DNA of 64,000 bases from Gymnothorax reevesii (GCA_029721435.1 CM056580.1:72999367-73063366), one strand, 5' to 3'. Numbered from the stretch's first letter, positions 22,486 through 34,656 are shown. A program made the numbers and translations. Notes: a model not told the origin generated them from the sequence alone.

Positions 22486-24048
22486 AGAGGAGTTCACAGG
22501 TATGATAGGAGTTAAACCATAATGAGGCATGTTGACATAGGCCAATTGCATAAAGTTTATCAAACAGAAGATAGTGATCAACCAGTTCAAAGGCTTTGGT
22601 GAGATCAATAAATATTACTCTGTTAAGACAGCCATAGTCAGATGCAGAGAAAGTATCATTAGTAAATTAGTAAATGAGAGCAGAGGTTGTAGAAAAGTTG
22701 GGCCTGAAACCAAACTGATATTGAGAAAGTATTCTGTTACTACTAAGGTATTGGGATAATTGGTTATGAGTTTTTCAAATATTTTGGCAATAGAACAAAT
22801 AATTGAAATAGGTCTGTAGTTATTGGGATTAAGTGAGTCACCACTCTTGTGAAGAGGAGTGATGTGTGCAGACTCCAAACAGCTGGTATTTTGCATGTAT
22901 AAAGGGAGAGAATAAACAAATCTGCTTATGAATAAATAAGAATATGAGATGCTAATTTAATAAACCTGGTTTCAGTACCGTCAAGTCCAAGGCCACAACT
23001 TTCTTTTCAATCACGGATGGAATTGAAGACATCTATTGGAGTTACAGTATGAAAGTTAAAAGAACTTCGACAGACAGAGGTGGACCTGCAAGCCATGTAC
23101 ACATTGTTCAATGATAAGTTAGCACAGACAGTAGAAAAATGCTTATTAAATGCACATGCAATAGATAAGGGGTCATTCAATACGGTATCAGCAATCCTTA
23201 GTTGACATGGAGAAAATTTGTCTGTTCTATGAAATATGTCTTTTATTTTCGACCAAAACTGTTTGGGATTTTTAAAATGATCATTTAGACATTCTTTATA
23301 GTAATTAGATTTGGCATTCCGTACTTGAGTCTTACTGATATTTCTTAATTTTCTATACACTTCCCAGTCAGCATGTTTCCTTGTCTGACGGAATTTTGCC
23401 CATGCATTGTCCCTCTGCCTAATGAGAGAGATGAGTTCTGATTTGACCCAGGGTAAATGTCTGCCTTTAACCTTACATAGTTTCCACGGAGTATGCTTAT
23501 CAATCGCTTTATTAAATTCAGAATAATAGAAACCCCAAGCATTCTCCACATCCAGTATAAGCCGGAATCTATCCCAATTAATGGCAGTTAAATCATTAAC
23601 AAACATATCTGGGTTAATTTTCCTGTACTGTCTGATTTTAACCAAATTTGGTGGGGATTTGAGAACTTTTATCTTCCATATACAATAAACCACTGGATGA
23701 TCAGACAAAACACCAGATTTTAAAATTCTATCTGGATGTGATACAAGAATCCAATCAAGCAGTGACTGAGAGGTGAGAGTGACTTTAGTGGGAGCATTAA
23801 TTAATTGTGTTAGGTTTAGATTGGAGCTGACAGTTTTTCTCTCTGCTGGAAGACCTATCTAGCCAATTTTGTTGAAGTCGCCCAGTATGATAAGTTCATC
23901 ACTACAATCAATTGACTTAATAGTTGTGGAAAAACGACTAGATAACTCTGCTGCTGATGGTCTATACACATTCTCTATGGTGAGATATTCATTGTCGTGC
24001 ATAATTACTTTAATAAAAAGACATTCAAAATATTCAGGATCTAAACTA

Positions 24049-24297
24049 CTGTAAAAAAATTAGGGTGGTTCAACCTGAAAACTTGAGTTCAATTGCTGCC
24101 TTAAAAAGGTAAGTAAACTCAACTTCAAGAAAAGTATTTTTTCAACTTTTCCTTTCACTGAAGTGGCTTACAACCTTGAGTTGGAGTACCAGGAACTCAT
24201 GAAATTAAGCTGAAGTTTCATAACTCATTATGTTAAGTGGAAGTAAATGATAGAAAAAAGTTATGATGACTTATTGAGCTTATCACTTTTTACAGTA
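24049..24297. mobile_element. MITE with CTGTAAAAAA ends inside the LINE endonuclease
   Basis: The left end is CTGTAAAAAAATTAGG, and the right end read inward is CTGTAAAAAGTG. TA lies on both outer sides. The interior has GTTCAACCTGAAAACTTGAG, AAGTAAACTCAACTTCA and similar phrases that I recognise from an abundant teleost MITE. It interrupts the endonuclease reading between SELILP and the next recognisable motif. Confidence 0.65.
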
Positions 24298-24398
24298 TAG
24301 GTAATATTAATTCAGATGCCCAATTTGATGAAATGTATGTAGCTACTCCACCACCTCTGGTGCTTCTGTCGACTCTGTATAACTTCAATTAGTTAATG

Positions 24399-24756
24399 AA
24401 TTCTGGACCATCCCAAAGTAGAGGTCAGTATTGGGTGGAACTGCGGATAGGAGATTGGGGTGAATGTGATGTTGGACTTGGTCTGTGAATGTGCGAACGT
24501 TAGGCGTCCCCGGGTGGCGAGACTCAGGGTGGGGCTCGCGTCTCTTGTTGGAGTCCGTGTAGCTCCTAAGCCCCCAGGGGTCCCAGTTGGTGGCCGGTTA
24601 TTGCTTCCTTCTTGGAGATGGGAAGGGTGGGAGGGACGCAGAAACGAGACGAATGAGGATTGTGGGAATGTGGGAGGTATATATAGGCCTGAGGACGAAT
24701 AGGAAGGCGCATTGGGAGTGGCCCAGTTCATTAACTTATGTTATTGGGAAGTCCCT
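24399..24756 (-). repeat. Solo split-direct-repeat unit of a tyrosine-recombinase retroelement
   Basis: This 358-bp unit runs TTCTGGACCATCCC ... TTGGGAAGTCCC. It matches, phrase by phrase, the complete unit at 59217-59588 (TGGACTTGGTCTGTG, GAGACTCAGG, GGAGGTATATATAGG, GCATTGGGAGTGGCC). It holds both halves of the repeat without the interior, as expected if recombination between two A repeats removed the middle of a complete element. It sits inside the LINE endonuclease reading. A TATA-like GTATATATAG lies at 24678-24687. Confidence 0.75.
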
Positions 24757-24930
24757 GTAGAGCAATTTTGGTGTCTAATTTTTTACTGTTTAGCCATGTT
24801 TCTGAGAGTGTAATGATACCTGGTTTATGTTGAGCAACCCATGCTCTAAGTAGGTAAATTTTTGGTACAAGGCCCCTGATATTCACAATTTTACCATTTT
24901 TATTCCTTTCAAACTGTCTATATTGAAATC

Positions 24931-25329
24931 AAATAATAATTAGCACCATCACAGCACAGACATATGCTCAAATGACCATCAGTCCAAAAAATGTAGGAGA
25001 GTTGTATAAACATGACACACAAATAAAAATAGAATCAAAAACACCAGATATTACCGGGCGACATGCAGACAAGACAGACATACATAACAAATAACAGTCA
25101 CACACTCCCAAGGTCAAGGTATAGAGGTCGGGTACCATAGGCCCAGGTTTTGGTGAGTGAACCACAACCATCGCCATAAAGAGTTTTGCTTGCCTTACAG
25201 TAGTAAATGTTGCTCAGCAAAAACAATATCAAGATCGCAGATAATAGTTCAGCAAGAAAGGCTAAAGGTATCTTAAAGATCATATGGCAAAAGAAAAGAG
25301 AGAAACAGAAAAAAACAAGACTACTGAGG
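24931..25329. other. No gene seen
   Basis: This may be the 5' region of the minus-strand LINE, but no ORF1 motif is recognisable. An A-rich stretch (AAAAGAAAAGAGAGAAACAG) lies near 25290. Confidence 0.4.
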
Positions 25330-25526
25330 AATAAAAAGCAGTCAAATTTGAAACGAGCTCATTTTGTGGATAAAATTTTAACATTTCTCAGTTTCAACAT
25401 TTGCTATGTTTTCTATGTTCTGTTGTGAATAAAATACTGGCTAAGTGTGATTTGAAAATCATAGCATTTTAATTTTATTCACAATTTACATTTTGTCCCA
25501 ACTATTTCGGCATTGGGGTTGTACAA
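25330..25526 (+). mobile_element. Tc1-like element 3' end (TACAACCCC family)
   Basis: The sequence ends TGTCCCAACTATTTCGGCAT, then TGGGGTTGTA. That is the outward terminal repeat of the Tc1 family whose transposase relic lies at 18540-19150. It is preceded by ACATTTCTCAGTTTCAACAT and GAATAAAATACTGG, its usual 3' untranslated text. The transposase itself is absent here. Confidence 0.7.
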
Positions 25527-25592
25527 CAAACCTCTTCATTAAATTGAATGGTTCCTATGAGGCCAATTTTAAATCAGTTAATATAATCATCA

Positions 25593-26110
25593 AAATGCCA
25601 AGATGTGCGGCTGCATTTTGCAGCAATATTCAGTTGAATAGCTGCAATAAAATGTTTCATGCTCAAGTTATTGAAGATACGGGAATATATTCATTTAATA
25701 GCGAAAAATTGCATTTGCATGCTAGTTAGCTAATTAGCCATCCCATGGACTTGAGTATACCACTGACGAAAACCAAACGCTTTAGCAAGCTACCTTGGTG
25801 GCATTACTGTCTGAGACTCTGTTGACTTGGCAGTTAATGAAATTAACATGGTGGCTAAGAAGTTTGCATCTTGTAATTGACATTCAACAGCAATACTTCT
25901 TAACTGCAAAATATTTCAAACAGCGTATGCATTGCTTTATCAGTTCATACTGATTTCCAAAAGACAAGGAAGAAAGAAAGGCTTGAGAAAGGCTCTCTCT
26001 TTTTTTTATAAGTCAAAAGAGAGAACTTTTCACCATCCCCTCCATTCAGAGCTCCACAGTGATCATTTTGATGAGCAGCATTTTGAAAGGTGAGACTTGT
26101 TGAAGAAATA
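25593..26110 (+). pseudogene. THAP-domain relic
   Basis: An ATG at 25593 opens MPRCAAAFCSN, the expected THAP start (Met-Pro then a C2 half-site). About 240 bases later come FPKDKEERK (near 25950) and, in a shifted frame, HSDHFDEQHFER (near 26060), the other part of the C2CH zinc finger. The two parts are separated by non-coding sequence. Stops occur in FPKDKEERKA and after HFER. THAP domains bind DNA and occur in P-element-type transposases and in host proteins derived from them. Whether the gap is an intron or an insertion cannot be told. It ends without the downstream protein. Confidence 0.55.
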
Positions 26111-26799
26111 GCTAGACTTGACTAACGCCTCCGTTTAACACCGCTGGGATTAGCAATACGATTCAATATAAATAATTCGGCGCCAAATACGCTCAACTAG
26201 AGCGCAATGAAGTGAAGAAACTGGAGAGTAATTTTAAAATATGTGCAAACATTCATTAACGTTTCTTATCACAACAAAAACTTTCAAGCAATGGTCTTAG
26301 CAAGGGGCCATTAAAAGCCTTGATCACGAGAATTAGTTAATTTTTCTGCTAGCTCGCAACGTGATTCCTGAGTCATATTTTCAGTCCTCCCTTTTGTGAG
26401 TGTGCCTCTTTCCCCCTAAAAAGCACGTAGTCTAATTAGAGAGATGAAATGTTGCTCTGTTTGCACAGCCATACCAAAATAACACTGACTCACAGTCAAG
26501 TGTTTCTGAAAATGTCATTTTAAAGTTGGCGAAAATGAATGGGAGTGAATTTTACCCCGTATACGCTGCAGGAAAAGATGCTTCCCTTGAGCGTACACTG
26601 TTAGCAATCCTGTGTTCTATAGAGATCTATAAGCGGCTCACACCGAACTAAAAAAAACAGAGGTGCAGAGTGAATCTGACCTCAGACCATCAGAGAAAAG
26701 TTAATAACTTCAAAAATGTACACAGTTGTATAGCCAGAATTCAAGCGTGAAAATTCTGTTATTTTCTTGGTGGTGCTACAGTGGTGCTATTGAAACCTC
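26111..26799. other. No gene seen
   Basis: Unassigned DNA. The text around 26765-26815 (GGTGGTGCTACAGTGGTGCT) is a small local duplication and leads into the Tc1 relic. Confidence 0.45.
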
Positions 26800-27380
26800 A
26801 CCAGCATGCACCACCCTAGCGCAGCCGATGGCAGCATGACAGTTTTGGTGGTGGGTCTGTTATAGTGTGGGGTGGGATCATTATGAATCCCACTCCATAT
26901 CGTGCAAGGAGCAGTCACTGGCCAGTACTATCGGGACAACATACTGACACCCAATGTTGTCCAGTTTGCACGATGTGAGGGGCGGCATTTTTTCTTTCAG
27001 GACGACAACGCCCGTGCTCACCATGCAAGAAAAGTCAATGACCACCTTCAATGGCACAATATCCATTGGATGCCCTAGCCAGCAATGAGCCCTGGCCTTT
27101 ACCCCATTGAAAATGTCTGGGACATCTTCGATTGAGGTGTGCATCAATGTGAAAGGCCACCAGCCACACTAGATGAACTTGGCCAGGCTTTGTTGGAAGA
27201 ACAGGACAGACAGTATCAAATGACCATAGGTAGACTCATACGCACAATGCCTCAACAAATCAATGAGTGTTTGGTCGATAACATGGGCATTATACACTAT
27301 TGACGCAAAAATGTCAACTTTCCATTTCCATTTCTTACCCATTCCTTCTTTCATGGACCATAACAGCAAGAGAAACTGTT
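26800..27380 (+). pseudogene. Tc1/mariner transposase relic, DDE half
   Basis: The plus strand reads FGGGSVIVWGGI near 26845, the middle motif of the DDE domain. FFQDDNARAHHARK, with the second catalytic Asp, is at about 26990-27035. HWMP is followed by a stop, then PIENVWDIF with the catalytic Glu at about 27100-27130. Stops and at least one frame slip separate these. The first Asp and the helix-turn-helix are not recognisable upstream. It would have cut element ends and joined them to a TA target. Its subfamily differs from the other relics in the window. Confidence 0.75.
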
Positions 27381-29255
27381 TTGGGAATGAAATATTGGGT
27401 GAATTGTTTACTTAATTCCTTCTTTATTAAGAAACAATTAGTTTGGGACCAATAATTTTACCTCACAAGTTAATCGGCCATGCAATTTCAATATCCCCTA
27501 CTTTTTTTTGAAGAGGATATATCGATGCCACTTTAAATAAAAAGGCGGAAACAGTGGAGGTTGGATTTGGAATTCTTTCCCCCTAATGGTATAGACTAAG
27601 CGGCATTAATCTGCTCCTGCAAACTAAAACCATTGATTCCTACGACATAATGTGAAAAAAAGACATGAAAGGCTACATCAGCAAGATGTTGTAAAGGTAA
27701 TCCCTCAATATTGTTGTTTTAGCACTAATGAGAATCCGAAATCAAATTTGTTGTGTTCAGAACATTCTAACTTCTTTTCTGGTTTGTTTTATTTCAGCAA
27801 TGGTGTCTGCCCTTGAATGTCATTCTTGGCCAACATTTGTTCTCATCATAGAAGTGATAACTGTATGACTTTAAAACATTTTGGCTGGTCCTTGGCCATT
27901 ATTCTCATTCTTTTTCATTTATTTGAGTGTGTTCCTTTGTGCAATTTCAGTGATCTTTGAAGAATACCCACTTTCAGAGAGTTTAGCACTCATTAATGCA
28001 TTATTAGTTTCCTCCATGTGTAGATGATCAGTCTTTCTATTAGCGAAACACCCTAACCAACGCAAATGCAATTGTAACCCTTTTCTACTTTACTCATCTC
28101 AACAATTTTTTTTATGATCATGAATTTCTTTAAATTCAAGACTGGTACATGTCATTTTGTGATCTTGAGCAGAGAATTGTCAATAACTGTTTTTGTGTAT
28201 GTTTTGTAAAAAAAAAAAAAAAAAAGCCATCACAAAGAGCTTCCCTCAGTTTTATCTCATTTATAGGATGAACTGGCTTTCACAGAAGTAATTCATATAG
28301 GGGTTCACACAGTTTTTAACATCTGGACAATGAATATTTATGGCATCATGCAGTCACAATGGACAATAAAAGCTCCAATTATATTGGCACTGTGAGCTTA
28401 CATTGTGTTTGTGACTGTGATGAGGATCTTACGCATTTAATGTGTCAGTATTTGTGAATATGTTTTTATGTTTTTTTTTCTGTTTATCTTTGTTTGGTTT
28501 TTATTCACTGTTATTAGCTCATTAACTTGTTACTACTTCTTTTTCCTTCTCTCTCTTCCACAAGTCTGTATTTTCATTGCACTTCCAAACCAGCCCTCCG
28601 CGTTCTGTTAGTAAATTGTTTCTGATTCATTCCCTTGTTTGTTGCCATGACCCCACTCACCCTTCCCAGTTCCCGCACATCAGATCTGACTTCACTTCTT
28701 TTTATTTTTTCCCCTTAATATAGCCCTGCCTTTCCCTTCAGTCTGTTGTCTTTCTAATCACTTTCAAGCAAAGTATTTCCTAGTTTTGCACTTCAGATTT
28801 GTTTTGGTGCCCGAGTTTCCCTTTGTGTATTGTTATCTACTAATTTTAACCTTTACTGACAATTACGACATATGGATTTTTTCCTCCTGTCACTGGCTTT
28901 TTCTCCGTGAGGCATTTGACACCAGAACCATTTTGTGACTAAGATTTGGATTATGCCTCTTGTTCTATAAGCTGCCTGATTCGATTTGGACTACTTTGGC
29001 TGACACAGAGTGTTTCGTTAAAACAATCTGTAAAATTGTCTTTCTTTCTGTGTCTGGGTCCTGAGTCACGATGAATAATTAATGCAAAATTGCAGGCAAA
29101 TCTAAAGGGGTCACATATTCTCAAATTAAAACAGAAAGTCTGCACTTTTGATTTGATATTATTTTAGTGTCATTATTTGAGGCAGAAGTTGAGAAGGAAC
29201 TTTGATATAACTAGACTAAATAATAATTTATAGTCTTTGTTACCTTCCAATGCAT
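27381..29255. other. Long AT-rich stretch, no gene seen; poly-A run at 28209-28227
   Basis: I find no coding frame with family resemblance and no repeat edges. The A run at 28209-28227 could mark the tail of a decayed retroposon, but no SINE or LINE body is recognised before it. Confidence 0.5.
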
Positions 29256-29658
29256 ATACACTGCCCAGCCAAAAAAAGTCACCGCCTGGATTTAACAAAG
29301 CAAATAGGTTAGAGCCTTCCATTGAATAATAACTACAGTAATCAATATGTTGCAGTAAGTAGCTTCTCATTTCTTAAACAACCATGTCTGTGGTTGTGGA
29401 AAAGATAACCTGTTTCAATAGGGTCAATTCATTGGCCTGCTGAGGCAAGGAGCACAATTGATTGCTGAAAATACTAAAATTGGGTCAAGAACTGTCCAAC
29501 GGATTGTAAAACCTGGAAGGGTAGTGGTAAACCATCAACGTATTAGAAAAAATTTGTTGGGAAAAAAAACATGAATGATCACTATCAAAGATTAGAGAAC
29601 GTGGTGAAATTTTCTCCTTAAAAATCGACATTAGAACTCATAGCTTTGTTTAATTGCA
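29256..29658 (+). mobile_element. Tc1-like element, 5' part (CTGCCCAGCC family)
   Basis: The terminal text ACACTGCCCAGCCAAAAAAA, then GTCACCGCCTGGATTT, begins the element. The transposase start follows in decayed form (GGTTGTGGAAAAGATAACC, GGGTCAAGAACTGTCCAACG), with stops throughout. The copy ends abruptly at TTTAATTG (29650-29657). The same family is present more completely at 57370-58440. Confidence 0.75.
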
Positions 29659-30330
29659 GGCCTTGAACTACTGGTGATAAGGGGCAGGGCAAAAGTTGCC
29701 CTGGTCCATGCTGAAAATGTAAGAGCACTAAGGCAAATGTGTCTCCTTATAAGGGGCACCACAGCAAAGTCTGCCGCTACCTTGGGGGCACTGCAGCAAA
29801 TCCTCCATGGAGCTTTAGTTCATGACTTTAGCTAATAAAAAGTAGAGGTCCGTAGTCTCAGATGTTCCTCACATAAAGTGAGCAATCAGCGTGCTCTGTG
29901 CAAATCAAAACCATTCTTGAAAGAAAACGTTTCCCGTATTCTCCCCCGCTTGCTGTCTTGGAAATTGGCTCAGTATTGCACTGAGACATCATTTGGGCAT
30001 TTCTATAATGCAAGTACAAGCAAAGGACATTCCAATCAAACGCCGGGTCAATGAAAAAATAATCATATTTAGCCATTTTGTCCATATTCTGCCTCCCGCG
30101 AAATTTGGACTTTCTCCCGCCATTCCAACACTCACACTGACAACAGCGCTAAATACTGGCTAAAAAGACCACTTCCCAAGCTTTATCAACAAATTCCTCC
30201 TACCAATTCGTATGAGCAACTGCCGATCAAGAAAAGTAAACGGCGAAAGGTTTAAGTCATTAAGGTTTCTAGGGCGAGGTTTTGGATCCCCTTTGTTACG
30301 GCCGACGAACCTCTAGTCTATATAGTCAGC
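29657..30330. other. Possible start of a hAT element; no gene seen
   Basis: At the point where the Tc1 text stops, the sequence reads CAGGCCTTGAACTAC, which looks like a hAT end. GGGGCAGGGCAAAAGTTGCC and GGGGCACTGCAGCAAA follow. No matching right end or 8-bp duplication was found. A minus-strand frame at 29858-30085 has no recognisable domain. Confidence 0.25.
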
Positions 30331-32019
30331 GCATCATGTTTTTTGTATGTGGGTCAATGAAGTGACATAGTCCGAGTGCACTAATTCGGTTTAAATAATT
30401 TAAAATGATTCATAATAAACATCATTTTATTCTATAAAACTTGTTTATATATTTTATTTCCGATTTTTAAAAAAAAGGAGAAAAAGTGCTATGGGACAAA
30501 GAGTTCAGGGATGTGACCCTTTTTTGGGCAATATATTGCTATGAAATGATCAAAACCATACTTGGAATCAAATCTCCAGTTGACTCTGATATGACCCGGG
30601 ATTTCGCATGGGCTTTCTATGAACAACAAATTTCACCTGATGCTTTGGCATTTGTGTGGCTCATCCTGCTTTTCTGTGCTAATTAGATTTACCAGTACAG
30701 CTTCTGTAATTATGACCCTGGCATAAGATTGCCAGCGAGGAACATCTTAGTTTTTCGTGAAGAAAATAGCTTAAGTGGCAACATCCAACTCGACCAATTA
30801 TCCTCAAGTGCAATGTGTACTCACATAAGTATTCTAAGGCAGACTGAGTTTTTCAATTGACAGTATTGATACCCATACACACTGCCGCAGAAACCTGGGA
30901 CACTTTATGAAAGGTTGTGGTCATACAATTGATCCAGTTTCGTACAATGACTTACATCTTCCCTTCCCAGGCCCCACCTCTCCTTTGACAACCTCACCTG
31001 TTGAGAGTGTGTGAAAGAGCAGCTCTTGCAGTATCCCCAAACACCTGTCTTCTCGACCTCTCTTAATCCTCTTCTCCCTCCCATCTCTTTAAGCTTTCTA
31101 ACATTGTAGTGGTGTTTATGACCATGACAATTCAAGTTCTGAGTATAGCCCTGCTAGATGTCATTTTGACTGCCTTCGTGCGACTGGTGCAATCGTCTGA
31201 TTTCCCCTGCGATATACCGTGGGCTCAATGCACATCCACAGTCACCCCAGAAATTATTTCTGCACTGAAAAAAAAGTTGAATTTTTAAAAAATGATAGAC
31301 TAGGAACACAAAGAATCATTAATTACATACACCAGTCACATCTTTCATTATTTGGTAGCAAAATTGAAATACACAAATTAACCCTTTAGTTCTGGTACCT
31401 TCTTAGGTTATTTCCCCGACCCAAGATTTATTTGTACTGTAACCACCCTGCCATCCTCTCATATCAATTATATAAGTGTGTCGGTGGATAATTATATATA
31501 ACCTGCAGTCTGGCTAAATTTCATAAAATGGCAGCGCTGTTCCACAGCCCAGCATCTGCATTGGTTAAGAGAGTGCACTGCTGAAAAACTGCAAAAATTA
31601 AAATCTTTGTTGAAAATTTACGATTGCCCAATGCTGTTTCTTGGTGCTGTTCTGGTGGGTCTTTGGTTCACCAGGATTAAATCAGTAGTTTGCCTGCTGC
31701 ATGCACTGAACTGCATGTGTCTTCTACATTTAAGAAAAGTTATTATTCACTAGCAGACTAATTGGAATAACACTCCCTGTAACTGAGACAATCCACCAAA
31801 TCTAATTGGGTTATTGTTTACATTTTCCTTTCACAACACAACATACTGTTTGAATGCCTGTGAAATCTGTTACTTCTCTCTGTCTTTTCAGCTTCTCACA
31901 GCCTTCCCATCCTCTGCGTGTGCCCTCTGTCTCCGCCCTGTCTCACACTTCTCTCTGTCAGTCTTTGTGACTGAATTCATTACGAACATATGTAACTTGA
32001 GAACTTTTTTTTTGAATAC
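30331..32019. other. No gene seen
   Basis: AT-rich, unassigned. Frames at 30486-30686 (plus) and 30905-31135 (minus) show no family motif. A pyrimidine-rich stretch at 31870-31960 precedes the next Tc1 relic. Confidence 0.45.
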
Positions 32020-33247
32020 TGAGTCTGCTGCTGAGGTGGCAGACATTGTTAATGTATCCAAATGTCAAGTGCAGGGGATAAGAAAAATATTAGAAGAAAC
32101 TGGTGATGTTCGTGGCACGTGCAGGTCAGACAGACCCCGGTATGACAACTGTTTGAAAGGACCGTTTGTTGCTTCAACTGTACAAGGCTAGCCCTTCCTC
32201 AACTACAGCAAAGCTACATTAGGAAATGTCACCATAAATCCCGGTATCTACAAGAAGAGTTTGTCAAATTCTCTCTCAAAGTGGTTTTCATAGCCAAATT
32301 AGTACACAGAAGCCTACATTAAACAGAAAACAAAGAGCCTGCATTGCTTTGGCCAAGGCCCACAGCTTTCAGGAAGGATGGATATTGGAAAAGTGGCTGA
32401 AAGTTTATTTTTCTGATGAATCATCCATTGAACTGCATCCCAGTCACTGTACAAGACCTGTTGGAACCCTCATGGACCCAAGATTCTCCCAGAAAACAAT
32501 CATGTTTGGTGGAGGAAAAATCATGGTTTGTTGTTACAGCCAGTATGGGGGGGGGGGAGATCTGCAGAGTGGATGGCAACATCAACAGCCTGAAATATCA
32601 TGAAGTTCTTGCTGCCTGACTCATACTGCTGTTCCTTCTCATACTTCTGTCTCCACATCACAGTTCCTGAAAGCGATGAAGGTGAAGGTACTCCAGGATT
32701 GGCCGACTCAGTCACCTGACATGAACATCATTCAGCATTTCAGGAGTAAGATGAAGGAAGAGGCTTGGAAGATGAAACCACAGAATCTTGATGAACTCTG
32801 GGAGTCCTGTAAGCCTATTTTTTTTTTGCCATTCCAAATGATTTTATCATCAAATTATTCCAGTCATTGCCAAGACATATGGATACAGTCCTCCAAGCTC
32901 AAGGGAGTCTACGCAATATTAAATCTTTTTTCCAAGGCACCATGAATTTATGTTCTAATATTATGGTGGCATATTTGTGTATTCAAAATAAAGTGTAAGT
33001 ATAATTTCCCATTTTTTTCAATGCAACAAGACTTTTGTCCAAGCAAAATCTTACCTTTCTGTACTAATTAAATAATATAACTCAATGAATGACACAAAAC
33101 TCAATTTTTGCATATTTCGTATAATCTAGAGGGCTTTGCCTTTCATATAAGCCAATTTTTGATTCCAATTGATCAACTACAGGTCATTTTATTATTTGTT
33201 GTTCCTACAACTCAGATAAGTGACAAGACTTTTGTCAGGCACTGTAT
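32020..33247 (+). pseudogene. Tc1-like transposase relic with altered catalytic Glu
   Basis: The helix-turn-helix region is visible at 32020-32150 (EVADIVNVSKCQVQGIRKIL, then a Gly-Arg-rich hinge). The first catalytic Asp is in FSDESSIELH (about 32415). The third acidic site reads SPDMNIIQHFRSKMKE near 32715-32760, where the usual Glu of the PIE motif is Gln. The second Asp is lost in a deleted or scrambled stretch around 32590-32670. An 11-base G run (GGGGGGGGGGG) lies near 32548. The element probably ends with ACTTTTGTCAGGCACTGTA at about 33229-33247. Multiple frames mean it is dead. Confidence 0.75.
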
Positions 33248-34427
33248 AGATAAAAGGCACAGTGTCAACAGATACACAATGAAGCTATTTTCAGGTGCCA
33301 AATGACTATGAATGCTATGCACAATGCATGTGCTACTAATTTGGACAGCATTTTGGGAATTAGATGTTTTTGTCTAATGATGTGGTGCAGTTAAAGCTAC
33401 CATATATACCCCTCCAACAGATGCATCGCAAAGCCAGAAGCTAATTTGCACTATGTGCACCCCTTAATAGATACATACTTGAACACAACATCTGAATTCC
33501 CAATAGTAGTTAGTTAATGTGGACAAGATCTGTTACATCTGACCTAAAGACTTCAGTTTGTTTTATTGTGTTTTCAATTACTTTAATGTGCAGTGTACAG
33601 TATATACAGAATATTTCAATATATTCCACCACATGAAAGAAATTATACAACTATTTAAAACACAGCATGAAATGACAACCTTGTGCAATGAAAACAGTTT
33701 AGATTTAATGTTTAGCTCTGTTTTTTCAGCAATATGTAGAACTTTAAAGATTGTACATAGAAAGATCCTGAAATCCAAATCCAGTCCTGGTTCTCCTTAC
33801 TCTCAGGTAATTAACTAAACAATTAGCAATGCCGATTAGCTAGACTGGCTTCACGCGGGACTCCCAGGTTAAGCGAGGGTGGGAAAACAGCAGTTCTTGG
33901 CCATCAAAAGACTAATTTGAGGGACAGAGGATAAAAACTGCATTTAAAATGTAAAGAATAACAAAAAGGAAATGTTACAAATAATTCCAAGCCTACATCT
34001 GTATCACTGAAAAAGAAGACTTAAAAGTCAGCTTCTCATGAGACCTTTATATAAGGTTAGAGAAAAGGGGGTAATTGCCTCATGTCTGTTAAGGCATGTC
34101 ATGTTCTTTTATCTTGCACGGATTGATGAACTTTGAGGTCTCAACCAATGGAGCTGGCAACATAAAAACTGTTACCTTTCCAAATAGTAATGCAAAACAA
34201 AAAAGGCCAAGTCCGCATCCAGACAAACAGCAATGCAAAAGTTTTAACTGCGTGCTTTGGACCTCACTCGTTTTTATAAATTTAGTGGTAAGTTTCCTCA
34301 TAAAATTTTATGAACTAAAAACTGCCACTGCATTCATCAAATGCTCAGAGTTGGTTTGTTTCAATGGTATGCATGTGTGTGTTCATGAATTATTTTAAGA
34401 CCCTCTTCATTAAATGGGGCTGCTTTA
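33248..34427. other. No gene seen
   Basis: AT-rich DNA with short unsupported frames on both strands (33558-33818, 34096-34398). No repeat edges recognised. Confidence 0.45.
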
Positions 34428-34635
34428 CATGTCGTCGCTGTCGGGCGGAAACCTCGTATGTCCAAAACGGCTACTTTTTTAGGACACACCAAAAACCTTA
34501 TATTTTTCTAAATAAATAATGTTGTAATGTGAAAATTGGCACAACGACTCAAAATATCACCATGTAATCATGTGTTATGCTATTTAGTGACAATTTCCCT
34601 GAACCCGTAGTTGAATGGACTTACGAGGTTTCTGA

Positions 34636-34656
34636 CCGGCAGATTTAACGGTAAAA
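34636..34656. promoter_or_regulatory. Subterminal copy of the transposon end motif (left)
   Basis: TACGAGGTTTCTGACCGGCA resembles the inner half of the terminal repeat (ATACGAGGTTTCCGCCCGAC in the same sense). Degenerate subterminal copies of end motifs are often transposase binding sites. That role is inferred here. Confidence 0.45.

Larger units (their letters stand above)
22490..24930 (-). pseudogene. LINE ORF2 (endonuclease to RT), minus strand, split by two insertions
   Basis: The minus-strand reading starts near 24930 with endonuclease text NIRGLVPKIYLLRAWV and ETWLN. It is interrupted by a split-direct-repeat unit (24399-24756) and resumes LKLYRVDRSTRGGGVATYIS. It is interrupted again by a MITE (24049-24297) and resumes with ENVYRPSA, ILGDFN and SDHPVVY (about 23700). 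The EN-RT linker is one open frame from 23708 to 23007. RT follows with HITPLHKSGDSLNPNNYRP (about 22840) and runs to about 22490, where the gypsy LTR begins. Several stops and slips break it. The enzyme would nick DNA and copy its RNA there. It is a CR1/L2/Rex-like LINE, exact clade open. Confidence 0.82.

Noticed and set aside
24460..24702. Open frames on both strands at 24.4-24.7 kb as a gene
   Set aside because: They fall in the solo repeat unit, which is non-coding in the full element.
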